Positions 17,630 to 27,081 of a DNA stretch of 64,000 bases are shown piece after piece. A program made the position numbers and the translations under genes. Source of the stretch: Halomonas alkaliantarctica (GTDB taxonomy: Bacteria > Pseudomonadota > Gammaproteobacteria > Pseudomonadales > Halomonadaceae); the NCBI RefSeq assembly GCF_029854215.1, contig NZ_CP122961.1, positions 2,604,001-2,668,000 of the forward strand. Reading direction: 5' to 3'. Position 1 is the first letter of the stretch. Every line of letters begins with the position of its first letter. Below the pieces are notes generated by a model. It worked only from the letters and a program-made list of their open reading frames with translations. It had not been told where the DNA came from and ran no database searches.

Positions 17630-18469
17630 TCAATCGGTGACTTCTTCGCCACCAAAGTCGCTGTCATTCTGGTCACTGTTGTCGAAGCCACTGTCTTCAA
17701 AATCGCTGTCATCAAACTCGAAGGTTTCGCTGGCAAAGGGATCATCACCCAATTCTCCATCGCTCACCTCAAATTGGCGACTCTGTAAGTAAGCGTCACG
17801 AATAAAACGGTAGCGATCACCGCGAATTAATTCTTCCTGGTCAAGCAGGCCCGCTCGAATATCGATCACATTGAGTGCGGTAAGACTTACTCGAACGGTA
17901 TCGTCTTCTACATAGGTAACGGGGTACGTTGCCATATCAGCGGGCATACCAGTGGTGTCCCGCAGCGTGCTTGGGCCGAAGAAAGGCAACACCAGATAAC
18001 GCGAATCTTCCCATCCCCATACCGCTAACGTCTGGCCGAAATCTTCTTCATCGGCGGCAATTTCCATCCGAGTAGCAGGATCAAACAGCCCGCCAACACC
18101 TACCGTAGAGTTAATCAAAAAACGGGATGTGGCGAGACCCGCGTTGGCCGGTTTGCCCTGCAGCACGCTATTGAGCGCAGTACGCACTTCACCTAAGTTG
18201 GAGAAAAAGTTACCCACCCCCGTTTCCACTGGATCAGGGGTAATAGCGCGATAGCCTTTTGCCACCGGCTTGAGCGCATAGCGATCCAACACATCGTTAA
18301 ACGCAAACACCTTGCGGTTAAAGCCCTCCCACGGGTCTTCGGGAGCAGCCGTTTCCGCCATTTGCGTGCTGGCACAGCCGCCGGTTGCGAGTAACGTCAC
18401 CAGCAGTAGTGGCAACCCTTTGCTACGCAGCGAAAGTGCTGGCTTCTCTTTATTTAACCACTGCCACAT
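17630..18469 (-). CDS. mlaA: MlaA (VacJ) lipoprotein, lipid asymmetry maintenance
   Basis: A 279-residue outer-membrane lipoprotein with a signal sequence and candidate lipobox ATGGC (Cys about residue 32). The conserved body begins DPWEGFNRKVFAFNDVLDRY and includes FLINSTVGVGGLFD and GPSTLRD. MlaA removes mislocalised phospholipid from the outer leaflet and hands it to MlaC. The last 45 residues are very rich in Asp, Glu, Ser and Phe (DDSDFEDSGFDNSD), an acidic tail not needed for the fold. It is first in an apparent operon with the PP2C and STAS genes. Confidence 0.93.
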   Translation of the reverse strand: MWQWLNKEKPALSLRSKGLPLLLVTLLATGGCASTQMAETAAPEDPWEGFNRKVFAFNDVLDRYALKPVAKGYRAITPDPVETGVGNFFSNLGEVRTALNSVLQGKPANAGLATSRFLINSTVGVGGLFDPATRMEIAADEEDFGQTLAVWGWEDSRYLVLPFFGPSTLRDTTGMPADMATYPVTYVEDDTVRVSLTALNVIDIRAGLLDQEELIRGDRYRFIRDAYLQSRQFEVSDGELGDDPFASETFEFDDSDFEDSGFDNSDQNDSDFGGEEVTD

Positions 18470-18501
18470 GACTTTTTCCTTTTTTCAATTCCGCAACACA
18501 C

Positions 18502-19623
18502 TCACAAACGCCGGATGACCACGCTGCCCGCGCTATAACCTGCTCCAAAGGAGCAAATCACACCAATATCGCCCTCCACAAGCTGCTCGCGATGGAGGTG
18601 AAAAGCGATGATAGAACCCGCTGAACTGGTGTTGGCGTAACGATCCAATATGATCGGCGCCTGTGTTTCACTCGGGTCATAGCCCAATACTTTACGGGCG
18701 ATTAAATCGTTCATATGCCGGTTAGCCTGGTGTAGCCACATGCGCTTAAGATCGCCACCGGTCAACTCTAAAGAGGCCAAATGATCAGTGATCAATTTAG
18801 CCACCATCGGGCAAACTTCCCTAAACACACGTCGCCCTTCCTGCACAAACAGCTTATCCAAAGCCAGCGGGTCACTGTCCGTTACGCGGTTAAGAAATCC
18901 TGCGTTATTACGGATCGCGTTGGAAAACTGGGTGGCCAAGCGAGTTCCGAGAATTTCAAATTGCTCATCAGCAACCGCCACGGCGCTATTTTCTAGTACC
19001 ACAGCGGTACAAGCATCGCCGAAAATGAAGTGGCTGTCACGGTCTCGGAAGTTAAGATGCGCCGAGCAAATTTCCGGATTGACCACCAGAGCGCGCTTAA
19101 CACTGCCAGCGGCTATGGCGTTGGCAGCCGTTTCCAGGGCAAATGTCGCAGAGCTACAGGCCACATTCATATCAAACCCGTAGCCGCTTGTTCCCAGGGC
19201 CTGCTGTACTTCGACCGCCACGGCGGGGTAGGCACGCTCCAGGTTTGAGCAGGCCACGATCACCAGTTCAATGTCGGCAGCATCGACCTTGGCAGTTGCC
19301 AGCGCCTGCTGTGCGGCAGCGGTCGCCATCTCGCACTGAATAGAGGGCTCGTCATTGCCCCGCTGCGGCAGTTTAGGCCGCATACGCTGTGGGTCAAGGA
19401 TGCCAGATGCATCAAGCACGTAGCGGCTCTTAATACCCGAGGCTTTTTCGATAAACTCGCTACTCGAGTGGGCCAACGGTTCGCGCTCGCCGCTTGCAAT
19501 GGCTGCGGCGTGCTGTTCATTGTCGCTATCTACCCAAGCATTAAATGCCGCCACCAGGGCCGCATTATCAATGGCGTGTTCCGGTGTATAGAGTCCTGTA
19601 CCGGTTATCACCACATGTGTCAT
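18502..19623 (-). CDS. Beta-ketoacyl-ACP synthase III family protein
   Basis: A 373-residue thiolase-fold condensing enzyme with the KAS III triad Cys156 (VACSSAT), His298 (LHQANRH) and Asn331 (YANTSSAG). It is longer than E. coli FabH (317) because of an insertion at residues 30-60, like the FabH-like proteins of pseudomonads that condense medium-chain acyl-CoA with malonyl-ACP. It could start fatty-acid synthesis or make a secondary product. It is not in a fab operon. AGAGGAG precedes the ATG. Class is certain, physiological substrate is not. Confidence 0.85.
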   Translation of the reverse strand: MTHVVITGTGLYTPEHAIDNAALVAAFNAWVDSDNEQHAAAIASGEREPLAHSSSEFIEKASGIKSRYVLDASGILDPQRMRPKLPQRGNDEPSIQCEMATAAAQQALATAKVDAADIELVIVACSNLERAYPAVAVEVQQALGTSGYGFDMNVACSSATFALETAANAIAAGSVKRALVVNPEICSAHLNFRDRDSHFIFGDACTAVVLENSAVAVADEQFEILGTRLATQFSNAIRNNAGFLNRVTDSDPLALDKLFVQEGRRVFREVCPMVAKLITDHLASLELTGGDLKRMWLHQANRHMNDLIARKVLGYDPSETQAPIILDRYANTSSAGSIIAFHLHREQLVEGDIGVICSFGAGYSAGSVVIRRL

Positions 19624-19751
19624 GCCAATCTCCTCTAAGCGGCTTGCCGACGTGACCGGCCAACAATGGCTAGCGCGTGACTTACGGCGAACCCATCCCG
19701 TTACTGTGTGCGTAAAATAGCGGTTTTTCCAGCAACTTTTTCAACCCCTAG

Positions 19752-22700
19752 CTAAACACTAGTGATCTCTTGCCAGCGTTTTTCCGATCGTTTTACCGAC
19801 ACCACCATGCTAGTCCCCAACTGCTGCGCAAATAGCGATACCCTAAGCTCTTGCAACCACCAGCCAAAAGCGACCAATTCCGGGTCTTCCACCCTTCCGC
19901 GTCGCTCACTTTCCCGGCGCGCATCAAAACGGGCCTCTAATGCTTGGACGTCTTGCATCATCATTTGATCGCGGCCGCGTTCCCGGGCGGCTTTCTCAAG
20001 CCGAATGAGCGCCGCCTCTGTGTAGCGCGGGTATTCATCCAGCCAGGCACCTGCATCGCGGATAAAACCTGGATAGACCAGGCGCTGCATTTGTGCACTA
20101 ACATCGCTGTACACCAGCGCCAGGGCAAAATTAAGCTTCCCTTTGAGCACCTTACTAACCGCCAGGTGGCCTTTTAGCGCAACCTCTACGCGTATCAAAA
20201 GCGCTTTCGCTTCGTCCACGAGTTGGTTCTTAGTAGCGTCGAGGCGCTGGCTAAACTCACCTTCAGAGCGTGGCAGGGGGTGCTGAGCCACTACCTGGGT
20301 AAACACCGCTAGCAGCAGATCGTCGATCAAGGCTTGTTTACTGCCCACTTTGGCGAACAGCAGCGCGCACTTCTCAACACCCGGCAGTTGCTTAATCGCT
20401 TTAACCTGCTCGGGAAGCCTGGCAATGCCCAACCGGGCAATGCCCTCCTGGTGGGCGGCGTCAGCTTTTGCAGGGTGATCAAACAGCGCCACTTTGAACT
20501 CGCTGGCTTCGGCAACCAATGCAGGATACGCCTCTACGCGAATGCCTGCCTGGGTGGTGACCCGTGAAGCAGGCAGCGGCGTCTTGGGAAGCCCGGCAAC
20601 GGCGGGTTCGTGGCTAACCTGTTCAGCCAGGGCCTGGGCGCCTGCGCTGGCTGCCGCTTCAAAACGCTGCTCCAAGGCGCGCAGATCGCGCCCCTGCCCT
20701 AAGATTTCGCCCGCGTGATCGACCACGCGAATATTCATTATCAGGTGCGGTTCGAGCAAGTCTAGGCGCCAATCGTCAGGATGCACCCGCGTCGATGTCC
20801 GGCGGCGAATAAACTCCCCTAACGCCTCGGTTAACGGACGCTGATCGGGAACCAGGGTTTCCAGCGCTGCATCCACCCAATCGGGAATCGGTACCACCTG
20901 ACGGCGGATGCTTTTGGGCAGCGATTTGAGCAGCGCAATACACTTTTCACGCAACAGCCCAGGCACCAGCCACTCCAGAGCGTGCACCGGCACCTGGGGC
21001 ACCATGGCGGCGGGAACGGTCAGGGTAACACCGTCATCCTCGGCTTCAGGGTCAAAGTGGTAGCTGACCGGATACGCAACGCCCGCCAGAACTAAATGAT
21101 CAGGATACTGCGCCTGGGTAACGTCATCAGCATCGCGCGCTTTGAGCGAATCAATATCGAAATGCAGTAATTCCGGCTCCTGCTGCTCGGCCTGCTTGCG
21201 CCAGTGCTCAAAGCCCTTGCCGTTGACGATCTCCGCCGGAATCCGCTGGTCGTAAAAGTCATAGAGCGTGTCTTCATCGACCAGAATATCTCGCCGCCGA
21301 GCGCGGTCTTCCAGCGCTTCGACTTCATCGATTAGCGCGCGGTTATGAGCAAAGAAGGCCCCTTTGGTTTGAAACTCCCCTTCCACCAGCGCACGGCGAA
21401 TAAACAGTTCCCGGGACTCCTGAGGCGCGATTGGCCCGTAATGTACCTTGCGCCGCGCCACAATCGGCAGACCAAACAGCGTGACCTGTTCAAAGGCCAC
21501 TACCTGCGCGCGTTTCATTTCCCAATGCGGTTCACTGTAGCTGCGCTTCACCAGATGCTGCGCCTGGGGTTCGATCCACTGCGGATCGATTTTGGCCACG
21601 GTGCGAGCAAACAGTTTGGAGGTTTCCACCATCTCGAACGCCATGATCCACTTGGGCGACTTCTTGGCCAACCCAGAGCCTGGATGAATCATAAACTTGC
21701 GATTGCGGGCGCCGAGATACTCGCGGTTCTCGACCAACGTCCCCAGGTTGGAGAGCAGCCCCGAGAGTAGCGCCTGATGCACCTTGCCCGACGTTTTACG
21801 CCGTGTTTGACGCGCCTGCTCTTCGCTCTCGTCTTCATTGCGGGGCGGCGGCGCGGGCACGTCGATATCCATATCGCGCAGCAGTTGGCGCAGTTGGCGG
21901 AAGGTATCGTGCCATTCGCGCATACGCAGGTAGTTGATGTAGTGCTCACGGCACCAGCGGCGCAACTGATTACCCGACAGCGCTTCGCGGGCATTCTCAA
22001 TACCGTGCCAGAGGTTCAGCAAGGCGACAAAGTCGGAATCCGGGTCGTGCCAGCGCTGGTGAGCTTGGTCAGCGGCTTGGCGCTTATCCGCTGGTCGGTC
22101 ACGGGGGTCTTGGATGGCCAGCGCCGAGACGACGATCAGTACATCTCGCAGGCTGCCGAATTCGACACCCGCCAGCACCATACGCGCTAGGCGTGGGTCA
22201 ATTGGCAGCCGCGCCAGCTTACGTCCGAGCGGAGAAAGGCGCTGTTTTTCGTCCACCGCGCCCAGCTCGAACAGCAGTCGGAAGCCGTCTTTAACAAAGC
22301 GGCTATCCGGCGGATCAACAAACGGAAAGGCCTCAATATCGCCGAGCTTGAGCCCCAGCATCGAAAGAATCACCGAGGCCAGGTTGGTGCGCTGGATTTC
22401 AGGGTCGGTAAAGCCGGGTCGGGAGAGAAAATCCTCTTCGCTATAGAGGCGAATGCACACGCCTTCGGCAATCCGCCCACAGCGCCCTTTACGCTGGTTG
22501 GCACTGGCCTGGCTAACCGCTTCTACCGGCAGTCGCTGGATCTTGGAACGGTAGCTATAGCGGCTGATACGCACGAGGCCTGGGTCGATCACATAGCGAA
22601 TTCCAGGCACCGTCAACGACGTTTCCGCGACGTTGGTGGCGAGTACAATGCGCCGGCCGCGGTGCGGCGCAAACACGCGGTTCTGCTCTTCGTTGGAGAG

Positions 22701-23768
22701 CCGTGCGTAAAGGGGCAGGATTTCGGTGCCTTTCAGCTCGGCACGGCGCAGAGTATCGGCGGTTTCACGAATTTCGCGCTCACCCGGTAAAAACACCAGC
22801 ACATCCCGTGGGCCGTGCAGCCAGCCTTTTTCGCGCTCAATGGCTTCAATCTCTTCCACCGCGTGCAGAATGCCCTCTTGAAGCGTGCGGTCTTCCTCAT
22901 CGTCCTCGTCGCGCACCAGCGGCCGGTAGTGCACTTCTACGGGATAGGTGCGCCCGGTGACTTCCACCACAGGAGCGGGCGTTTTGGCGGTGCCAAAGTG
23001 CTTGGCAAAGCGCTCCACGTCGATAGTCGCCGAGGTAATGATGACTTTTAGGTCGGGCCGTTTGGGGAGCAAACGCTTGAGGTAACCAAGCAGAAAGTCG
23101 ATATTCAGGCTGCGCTCATGGGCTTCATCAATAATGATGGTGTCGTAACGCATCAGCAGCGGATCATGCTGGGTTTCGGCCAGCAAGATCCCGTCGGTCA
23201 TCAGCTTAACCAAGGTCGTCGGGCTGCTCTGGTCGGTGAAGCGCACCTGATAGCCCACCTGCTCGCCCAAAGAGACTTCCAGCTCTTCCGCCAGACGACC
23301 GGCGACACTGCGGGCAGCCAAGCGACGCGGCTGAGTGTGGCCAATTAAGCCACGGCGGCCCCTACCCAGCTCTAAACACATTTTAGGCAACTGGGTGGTT
23401 TTGCCTGAGCCGGTCTCCCCAGCCACTACCACCACCTGATGGTCACGGATGGCGTTGAGAATATCTTCCCGCCGTTCGACCACCGGCAATTCTGGCGGAT
23501 AGTTGAGGGCGACCTTTTGGCTTTCGCGCTGGCTAAGCTGCTGCTGGGAGCGGCTAAACTCACGCTCCACTTCGTCCAAACCACGGCTAATCGGCTTGTT
23601 ATCGCGCAGACGACGGTTTAAACCGGCCAGCCGCCGCTCCAGCCGCTCTGCATCGCGCAGCATCACATCGCCCGCGACCTGTTTCAGCGACGCAAGACGT
23701 TGGCTATCGGTGGGGGCTGGGGATGTGTCGGTGGTCACGATTGAGTCGGCTTCCATTCGCTTGGGCAT
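19752..23768 (-). CDS. hrpA: ATP-dependent RNA helicase HrpA
   Basis: A DEAH-box helicase of about 1338 residues, close to the 1300 of E. coli HrpA. Motif I GETGSGKTT is near residue 118, motif II DEAH follows in IIIDEAHERSLN, motif III is SATID and motif VI is QRKGRCGR. HA2 and OB-fold regions and the long HrpA-specific C-terminal domain complete it. It unwinds RNA and rescues stalled ribosomes in E. coli. The first in-frame ATG at 23768 is used; a second at 23756 is possible. It stands alone, behind the fadD terminator. Confidence 0.94.
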   Translation of the reverse strand: MPKRMEADSIVTTDTSPAPTDSQRLASLKQVAGDVMLRDAERLERRLAGLNRRLRDNKPISRGLDEVEREFSRSQQQLSQRESQKVALNYPPELPVVERREDILNAIRDHQVVVVAGETGSGKTTQLPKMCLELGRGRRGLIGHTQPRRLAARSVAGRLAEELEVSLGEQVGYQVRFTDQSSPTTLVKLMTDGILLAETQHDPLLMRYDTIIIDEAHERSLNIDFLLGYLKRLLPKRPDLKVIITSATIDVERFAKHFGTAKTPAPVVEVTGRTYPVEVHYRPLVRDEDDEEDRTLQEGILHAVEEIEAIEREKGWLHGPRDVLVFLPGEREIRETADTLRRAELKGTEILPLYARLSNEEQNRVFAPHRGRRIVLATNVAETSLTVPGIRYVIDPGLVRISRYSYRSKIQRLPVEAVSQASANQRKGRCGRIAEGVCIRLYSEEDFLSRPGFTDPEIQRTNLASVILSMLGLKLGDIEAFPFVDPPDSRFVKDGFRLLFELGAVDEKQRLSPLGRKLARLPIDPRLARMVLAGVEFGSLRDVLIVVSALAIQDPRDRPADKRQAADQAHQRWHDPDSDFVALLNLWHGIENAREALSGNQLRRWCREHYINYLRMREWHDTFRQLRQLLRDMDIDVPAPPPRNEDESEEQARQTRRKTSGKVHQALLSGLLSNLGTLVENREYLGARNRKFMIHPGSGLAKKSPKWIMAFEMVETSKLFARTVAKIDPQWIEPQAQHLVKRSYSEPHWEMKRAQVVAFEQVTLFGLPIVARRKVHYGPIAPQESRELFIRRALVEGEFQTKGAFFAHNRALIDEVEALEDRARRRDILVDEDTLYDFYDQRIPAEIVNGKGFEHWRKQAEQQEPELLHFDIDSLKARDADDVTQAQYPDHLVLAGVAYPVSYHFDPEAEDDGVTLTVPAAMVPQVPVHALEWLVPGLLREKCIALLKSLPKSIRRQVVPIPDWVDAALETLVPDQRPLTEALGEFIRRRTSTRVHPDDWRLDLLEPHLIMNIRVVDHAGEILGQGRDLRALEQRFEAAASAGAQALAEQVSHEPAVAGLPKTPLPASRVTTQAGIRVEAYPALVAEASEFKVALFDHPAKADAAHQEGIARLGIARLPEQVKAIKQLPGVEKCALLFAKVGSKQALIDDLLLAVFTQVVAQHPLPRSEGEFSQRLDATKNQLVDEAKALLIRVEVALKGHLAVSKVLKGKLNFALALVYSDVSAQMQRLVYPGFIRDAGAWLDEYPRYTEAALIRLEKAARERGRDQMMMQDVQALEARFDARRESERRGRVEDPELVAFGWWLQELRVSLFAQQLGTSMVVSVKRSEKRWQEITSV

Positions 23769-23795
23769 TAACAAGAGATATTAATAACAAATATA

Positions 23796-23823
23796 AAAAA
23801 TCAACCCGCTCAATTGAGCGGGT
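23796..23823 (-). terminator. Terminator after fadD
   Basis: A perfect 20-bp palindrome (ACCCGCTCAATTGAGCGGGT, 23804-23823) is followed on the minus strand by TTGATTTTTTATATTT. It lies between the fadD stop and the hrpA start. Confidence 0.85.
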
Positions 23824-23886
23824 CGTATAGTGTAACGCTTTCAGCTCCGCGACGCCTAACCACAGCGCCGAGTCGTCATTTAACGG

Positions 23887-25557
23887 TTACGTTTTTGAGG
23901 GCTCTTCGTCGCGTAGCTGGCGGCGGAGCACTTTGCCTACGTTGGTTTTGGGCAACTCATCGCGAAACTCAATGATCTTGGGCACCTTATAGCCAGTGAG
24001 CTCTTTTTTGCACCAGTCACGTAGCGTTTTTTCATCTAGCTGATCATTTTTACTGACCACAAACAGCTTGATGGCTTCACCAGCATTTTCATCTGGCACA
24101 CCGACCGCAGCCGATTCAAGTACATCTGGGTGGGCTGCCACCACATCTTCAACTTCGTTGGGGTAAACATTAAAGCCAGAAACCAGGATCATGTCTTTTT
24201 TGCGATCAACGATGCGGATGTAGCCATCATCTTGTAGCACAGCGATGTCGCCGGTGTGGAACCAGCCATTCTCATCGATGGCGTCGCGGGTTTCGTCTTC
24301 GCGCTGCCAGTAGCCTTTCATCACCTGCGGCCCTTGGACACAAAGCTCTCCCGGCTCGCCCATCGCAACGTCATTACCATCGACGTCGACGACTTTAACC
24401 GCGGTGCCTGCCACTGGCTTACCGATTGTACCCAGTTGAATCGCGTCGGTGGGGTTGAAGCTGACAATGGGAGAAGTCTCGGTCAGACCATACCCTTCCG
24501 CGATTGGACAACCGGTAGTTTTTTCCCAACGCTGCGCCGCTGCTTTGGTCAGCGCCATGCCGCCGGAGATCGTTAGCTTCAATTTGGAAAAATCGAGCTG
24601 CTTGAAGTCGTCGCGATTACACAGCGCATTGAACAGCGTATTGAGGCCGATAAAAGCGGTAAAGGGCAGCCCCTTGAGCTCTTTGACAAAACCATCCAGG
24701 TCGCGAGGGTTAGTGATCAGCAAAGAGTGGTTACCGGTTTCCATTAGAAACAGGCAGTTAACCGTAAAAGTATAAATGTGATAAACCGGCAGTGGTGCGA
24801 TAACCAGCTCTTCACCATCGGTCAGATGAGGGCCAATCGCTTCCCGCGCTTGCAGCATATTGGCGATGAGATTGCGATGGGTCAGCATGGCACCTTTGGG
24901 CATACCCGTGGTGCCTCCAGTGTATTGAAGTGCGGCTAACTCGTCGGGACTTCTATTCACCTCGGTATGGCTTAGCGAGGCACCTTTTTTCAATGCACCG
25001 CGAAAACCCACAGCATTAGGCAGTGAATAGGCAGGTACCATTTTCTTAACGTGCTTGACCACTGCATTGATTAGCCAGCGCTTTGGAGCATCGTGCAAAT
25101 CGGCTAACTGAGTGACTAAAACGTGTTTGATATCTGTTTTATCGAGCACTTTCTCCAGCTTGTCGGCCATATTGGCCAAAATCACAATGGCTTTAGCGTT
25201 GGAGTCTTTGAACTGGTTGGCCATTTCCCGTTCGGTATACAGCGGATTGGTGTTAACCACGACCAAGCCTGCACGCAGTGCACCGAATACCGCTACTGGG
25301 AACTGCAGTACGTTGGGCAACTGAATGGCAATTCGATCACCGGGAACGAGGTCGGTTTCGTGCTGCAGCCAAGCGGCAAAGTCTGCGGAAAGGCGATCAA
25401 GGTCGGCGAAGGTCAGCGTTTTCCCCATACAGGAAAATGCAGGCTTGTCCTTAAAACGTTCTACTGCGGTATGAAAAACATCCGTGACTGAATCGTACTG
25501 ATCCAACCCTTCAAGCGCTGGGCCACGTAAAACGGCGGCGTTGGCGTGTTCGCTCAT
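23887..25557 (-). CDS. fadD: Long-chain fatty acid--CoA ligase
   Basis: A 556-residue acyl-CoA synthetase, the usual FadD length (561 in E. coli). It has the AMP-binding loop YTGGTTGMPKGAM, the motif EGYGLTETSP, and the C-terminal hinge DRKKDMILVSGFNVYPNEVE with the catalytic lysine region KTNVGKVLRR. It activates imported long-chain fatty acids for beta-oxidation. The ATG at 25557 has GGAG at 7 nt; a TTG two codons upstream is less likely. Confidence 0.94.
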   Translation of the reverse strand: MSEHANAAVLRGPALEGLDQYDSVTDVFHTAVERFKDKPAFSCMGKTLTFADLDRLSADFAAWLQHETDLVPGDRIAIQLPNVLQFPVAVFGALRAGLVVVNTNPLYTEREMANQFKDSNAKAIVILANMADKLEKVLDKTDIKHVLVTQLADLHDAPKRWLINAVVKHVKKMVPAYSLPNAVGFRGALKKGASLSHTEVNRSPDELAALQYTGGTTGMPKGAMLTHRNLIANMLQAREAIGPHLTDGEELVIAPLPVYHIYTFTVNCLFLMETGNHSLLITNPRDLDGFVKELKGLPFTAFIGLNTLFNALCNRDDFKQLDFSKLKLTISGGMALTKAAAQRWEKTTGCPIAEGYGLTETSPIVSFNPTDAIQLGTIGKPVAGTAVKVVDVDGNDVAMGEPGELCVQGPQVMKGYWQREDETRDAIDENGWFHTGDIAVLQDDGYIRIVDRKKDMILVSGFNVYPNEVEDVVAAHPDVLESAAVGVPDENAGEAIKLFVVSKNDQLDEKTLRDWCKKELTGYKVPKIIEFRDELPKTNVGKVLRRQLRDEEPSKT

Positions 25558-25767
25558 GGGCAATCTCCGCTATTAGCGTCGGCGTAAGTCACCGACCTTG
25601 TTGTTGTCGCTAGGTTCTATCTGAAAATAGGTTAAGAAGCCCAACGATATACGACCTCTAACAGGCTGTAAAACGATCGATTGAAACTGGCGTTTCAACT
25701 TTAGCCCATAGTCGAGTTCAATTGATGCGCTGCTACTTCCCTCATTCCAATTTAGTAGATCGTCTAT

Positions 25768-26547
25768 TTATGGACAGTAACGCGCCTGAATTTCTCCATC
25801 GCGCCAGACCAATAGCTCACCCGGCACCATGCGCTGCCAGGCTTCATTGTGCGTGAGCGGTTCAGTGGCAATGACTGAAACGATGTCGTTAGGCGTGGTA
25901 TGTTCGGCAAAATTCACCGTCATCTCAGCGTCGGAGAGTTCCGCCTCGCCGAAGGGCGCGCAGCGAGTAATATGCGCAAGCTTCGTAGCGCAAAATGTAT
26001 ACAGATAGATTCCATCGGAGAGCAACATATTGAACACGCCCAGCGCTCTTAGCTGCTCACACAGCTGGTGCAAGCGCTCCCACAGCGTTGTGGGATCAGC
26101 GGGCGGGGCAGGAAACTCGCGGCGAAGCTCCCCCATTAACCAGCAGTAGGCGTGCTCACTATCAGTGCTGCCAACCGGGGTGTAGTTTCCTAATGCTAGG
26201 CTTTCCCAGCCACTTAATTGGCCATTGTGGGCATAGCACCAGGGTCGCCCCCACATTTCTCGCGTGAAAGGGTGGGTATTGGCAAGCTTTACGCCCCCCA
26301 CGTTAGCTTGGCGAATGTGACTGATCACTACATCGGACTTAATCGGGTAGTCGCAAATCAGCCGGGCGATGGGGGAGTCAACGGAAGGATGGGGGTCGCG
26401 AAAATCGCGGTAACCGCCCTCTTCGTAGAAGGCAATTCCCCAACCATCGCGATGAGGACCGGTGCCCCCACCGCGATGCAAAAAGCCCGAAAAGCTAAAA
26501 CAGATATCAGTGGGCACATTGGCGCTCATACCCAGCAGTTCACACAT
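25768..26547 (-). CDS. Class II glutamine amidotransferase (YafJ-like)
   Basis: A 259-residue Ntn-hydrolase beginning MCELLGMSANVP, where Cys2 becomes the N-terminal nucleophile. HRGGGTGPHRDGWGIAFYE and the AHNGQLSG and GSTDSEHAY motifs are those of the glutamine amidotransferase domain found alone in YafJ. It probably releases ammonia from glutamine or a gamma-glutamyl compound; its acceptor is unknown. It is separate from the purine and glmS families, which carry extra domains. Confidence 0.88.
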   Translation of the reverse strand: MCELLGMSANVPTDICFSFSGFLHRGGGTGPHRDGWGIAFYEEGGYRDFRDPHPSVDSPIARLICDYPIKSDVVISHIRQANVGGVKLANTHPFTREMWGRPWCYAHNGQLSGWESLALGNYTPVGSTDSEHAYCWLMGELRREFPAPPADPTTLWERLHQLCEQLRALGVFNMLLSDGIYLYTFCATKLAHITRCAPFGEAELSDAEMTVNFAEHTTPNDIVSVIATEPLTHNEAWQRMVPGELLVWRDGEIQARYCP

Positions 26548-26593
26548 ACGCTTTACACATGCTTAGACACCAAAATGTTGTTCAAAGCGGCCA

Positions 26594-27019
26594 TCAACCA
26601 ATCACCGGTTCGCGACGGCGTGGTGATTCGCTTTCATCGACACTCTCTTCTTCCTGGACGGCATACTCATCGTCCCCAGGGCGGCGCCACCACCACAGGG
26701 CAACGCCGATAAGCGCGCCTAATGCCATCCCCAACACCAGCCACATCAGCCCACCGCGAAGTGCCGAGCCGTTGTTTTCTAAAAAGCCAACCGCTGCCAC
26801 CATCGCCGAAGGTGCCCAACCGGTATAGAATTCACCCTCTTCTATTAACGGCAGCCGAAAAGTGGCAGGTGCCCATATCGCGCCTGCCACCATCCAGGTC
26901 AGTACAAGACGTGGCAAGCGAGGCAGAAAAGTGAGCGCAAAATAGACCGCGACAACCACTAACAGCGACAGCCCGTAATAACTCAACCACAGTAGTGGCG
27001 TTGAATTTGCAAACAGCAT
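26594..27019 (-). CDS. Hypothetical small inner-membrane protein
   Basis: A 141-residue protein with three to four predicted membrane helices: residues about 5-30 (LLWLSYYGLSLLVVVAVYFA), 37-52, and 90-112 ending in LWWWRR. The C-terminal tail is charged (EEESVDESES). I do not recognise a family function. The ATG at 27019 is preferred because GAGGGG precedes it; another ATG lies four codons upstream. It is divergent from ptrB with about 60 bp between. Confidence 0.7.
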   Translation of the reverse strand: MLFANSTPLLWLSYYGLSLLVVVAVYFALTFLPRLPRLVLTWMVAGAIWAPATFRLPLIEEGEFYTGWAPSAMVAAVGFLENNGSALRGGLMWLVLGMALGALIGVALWWWRRPGDDEYAVQEEESVDESESPRRREPVIG

Positions 27020-27081
27020 AATACCCCTCATATGGGTGAGTTCACCCGACGTTGATTTCCCGTTATGGTACCTATCAATTT

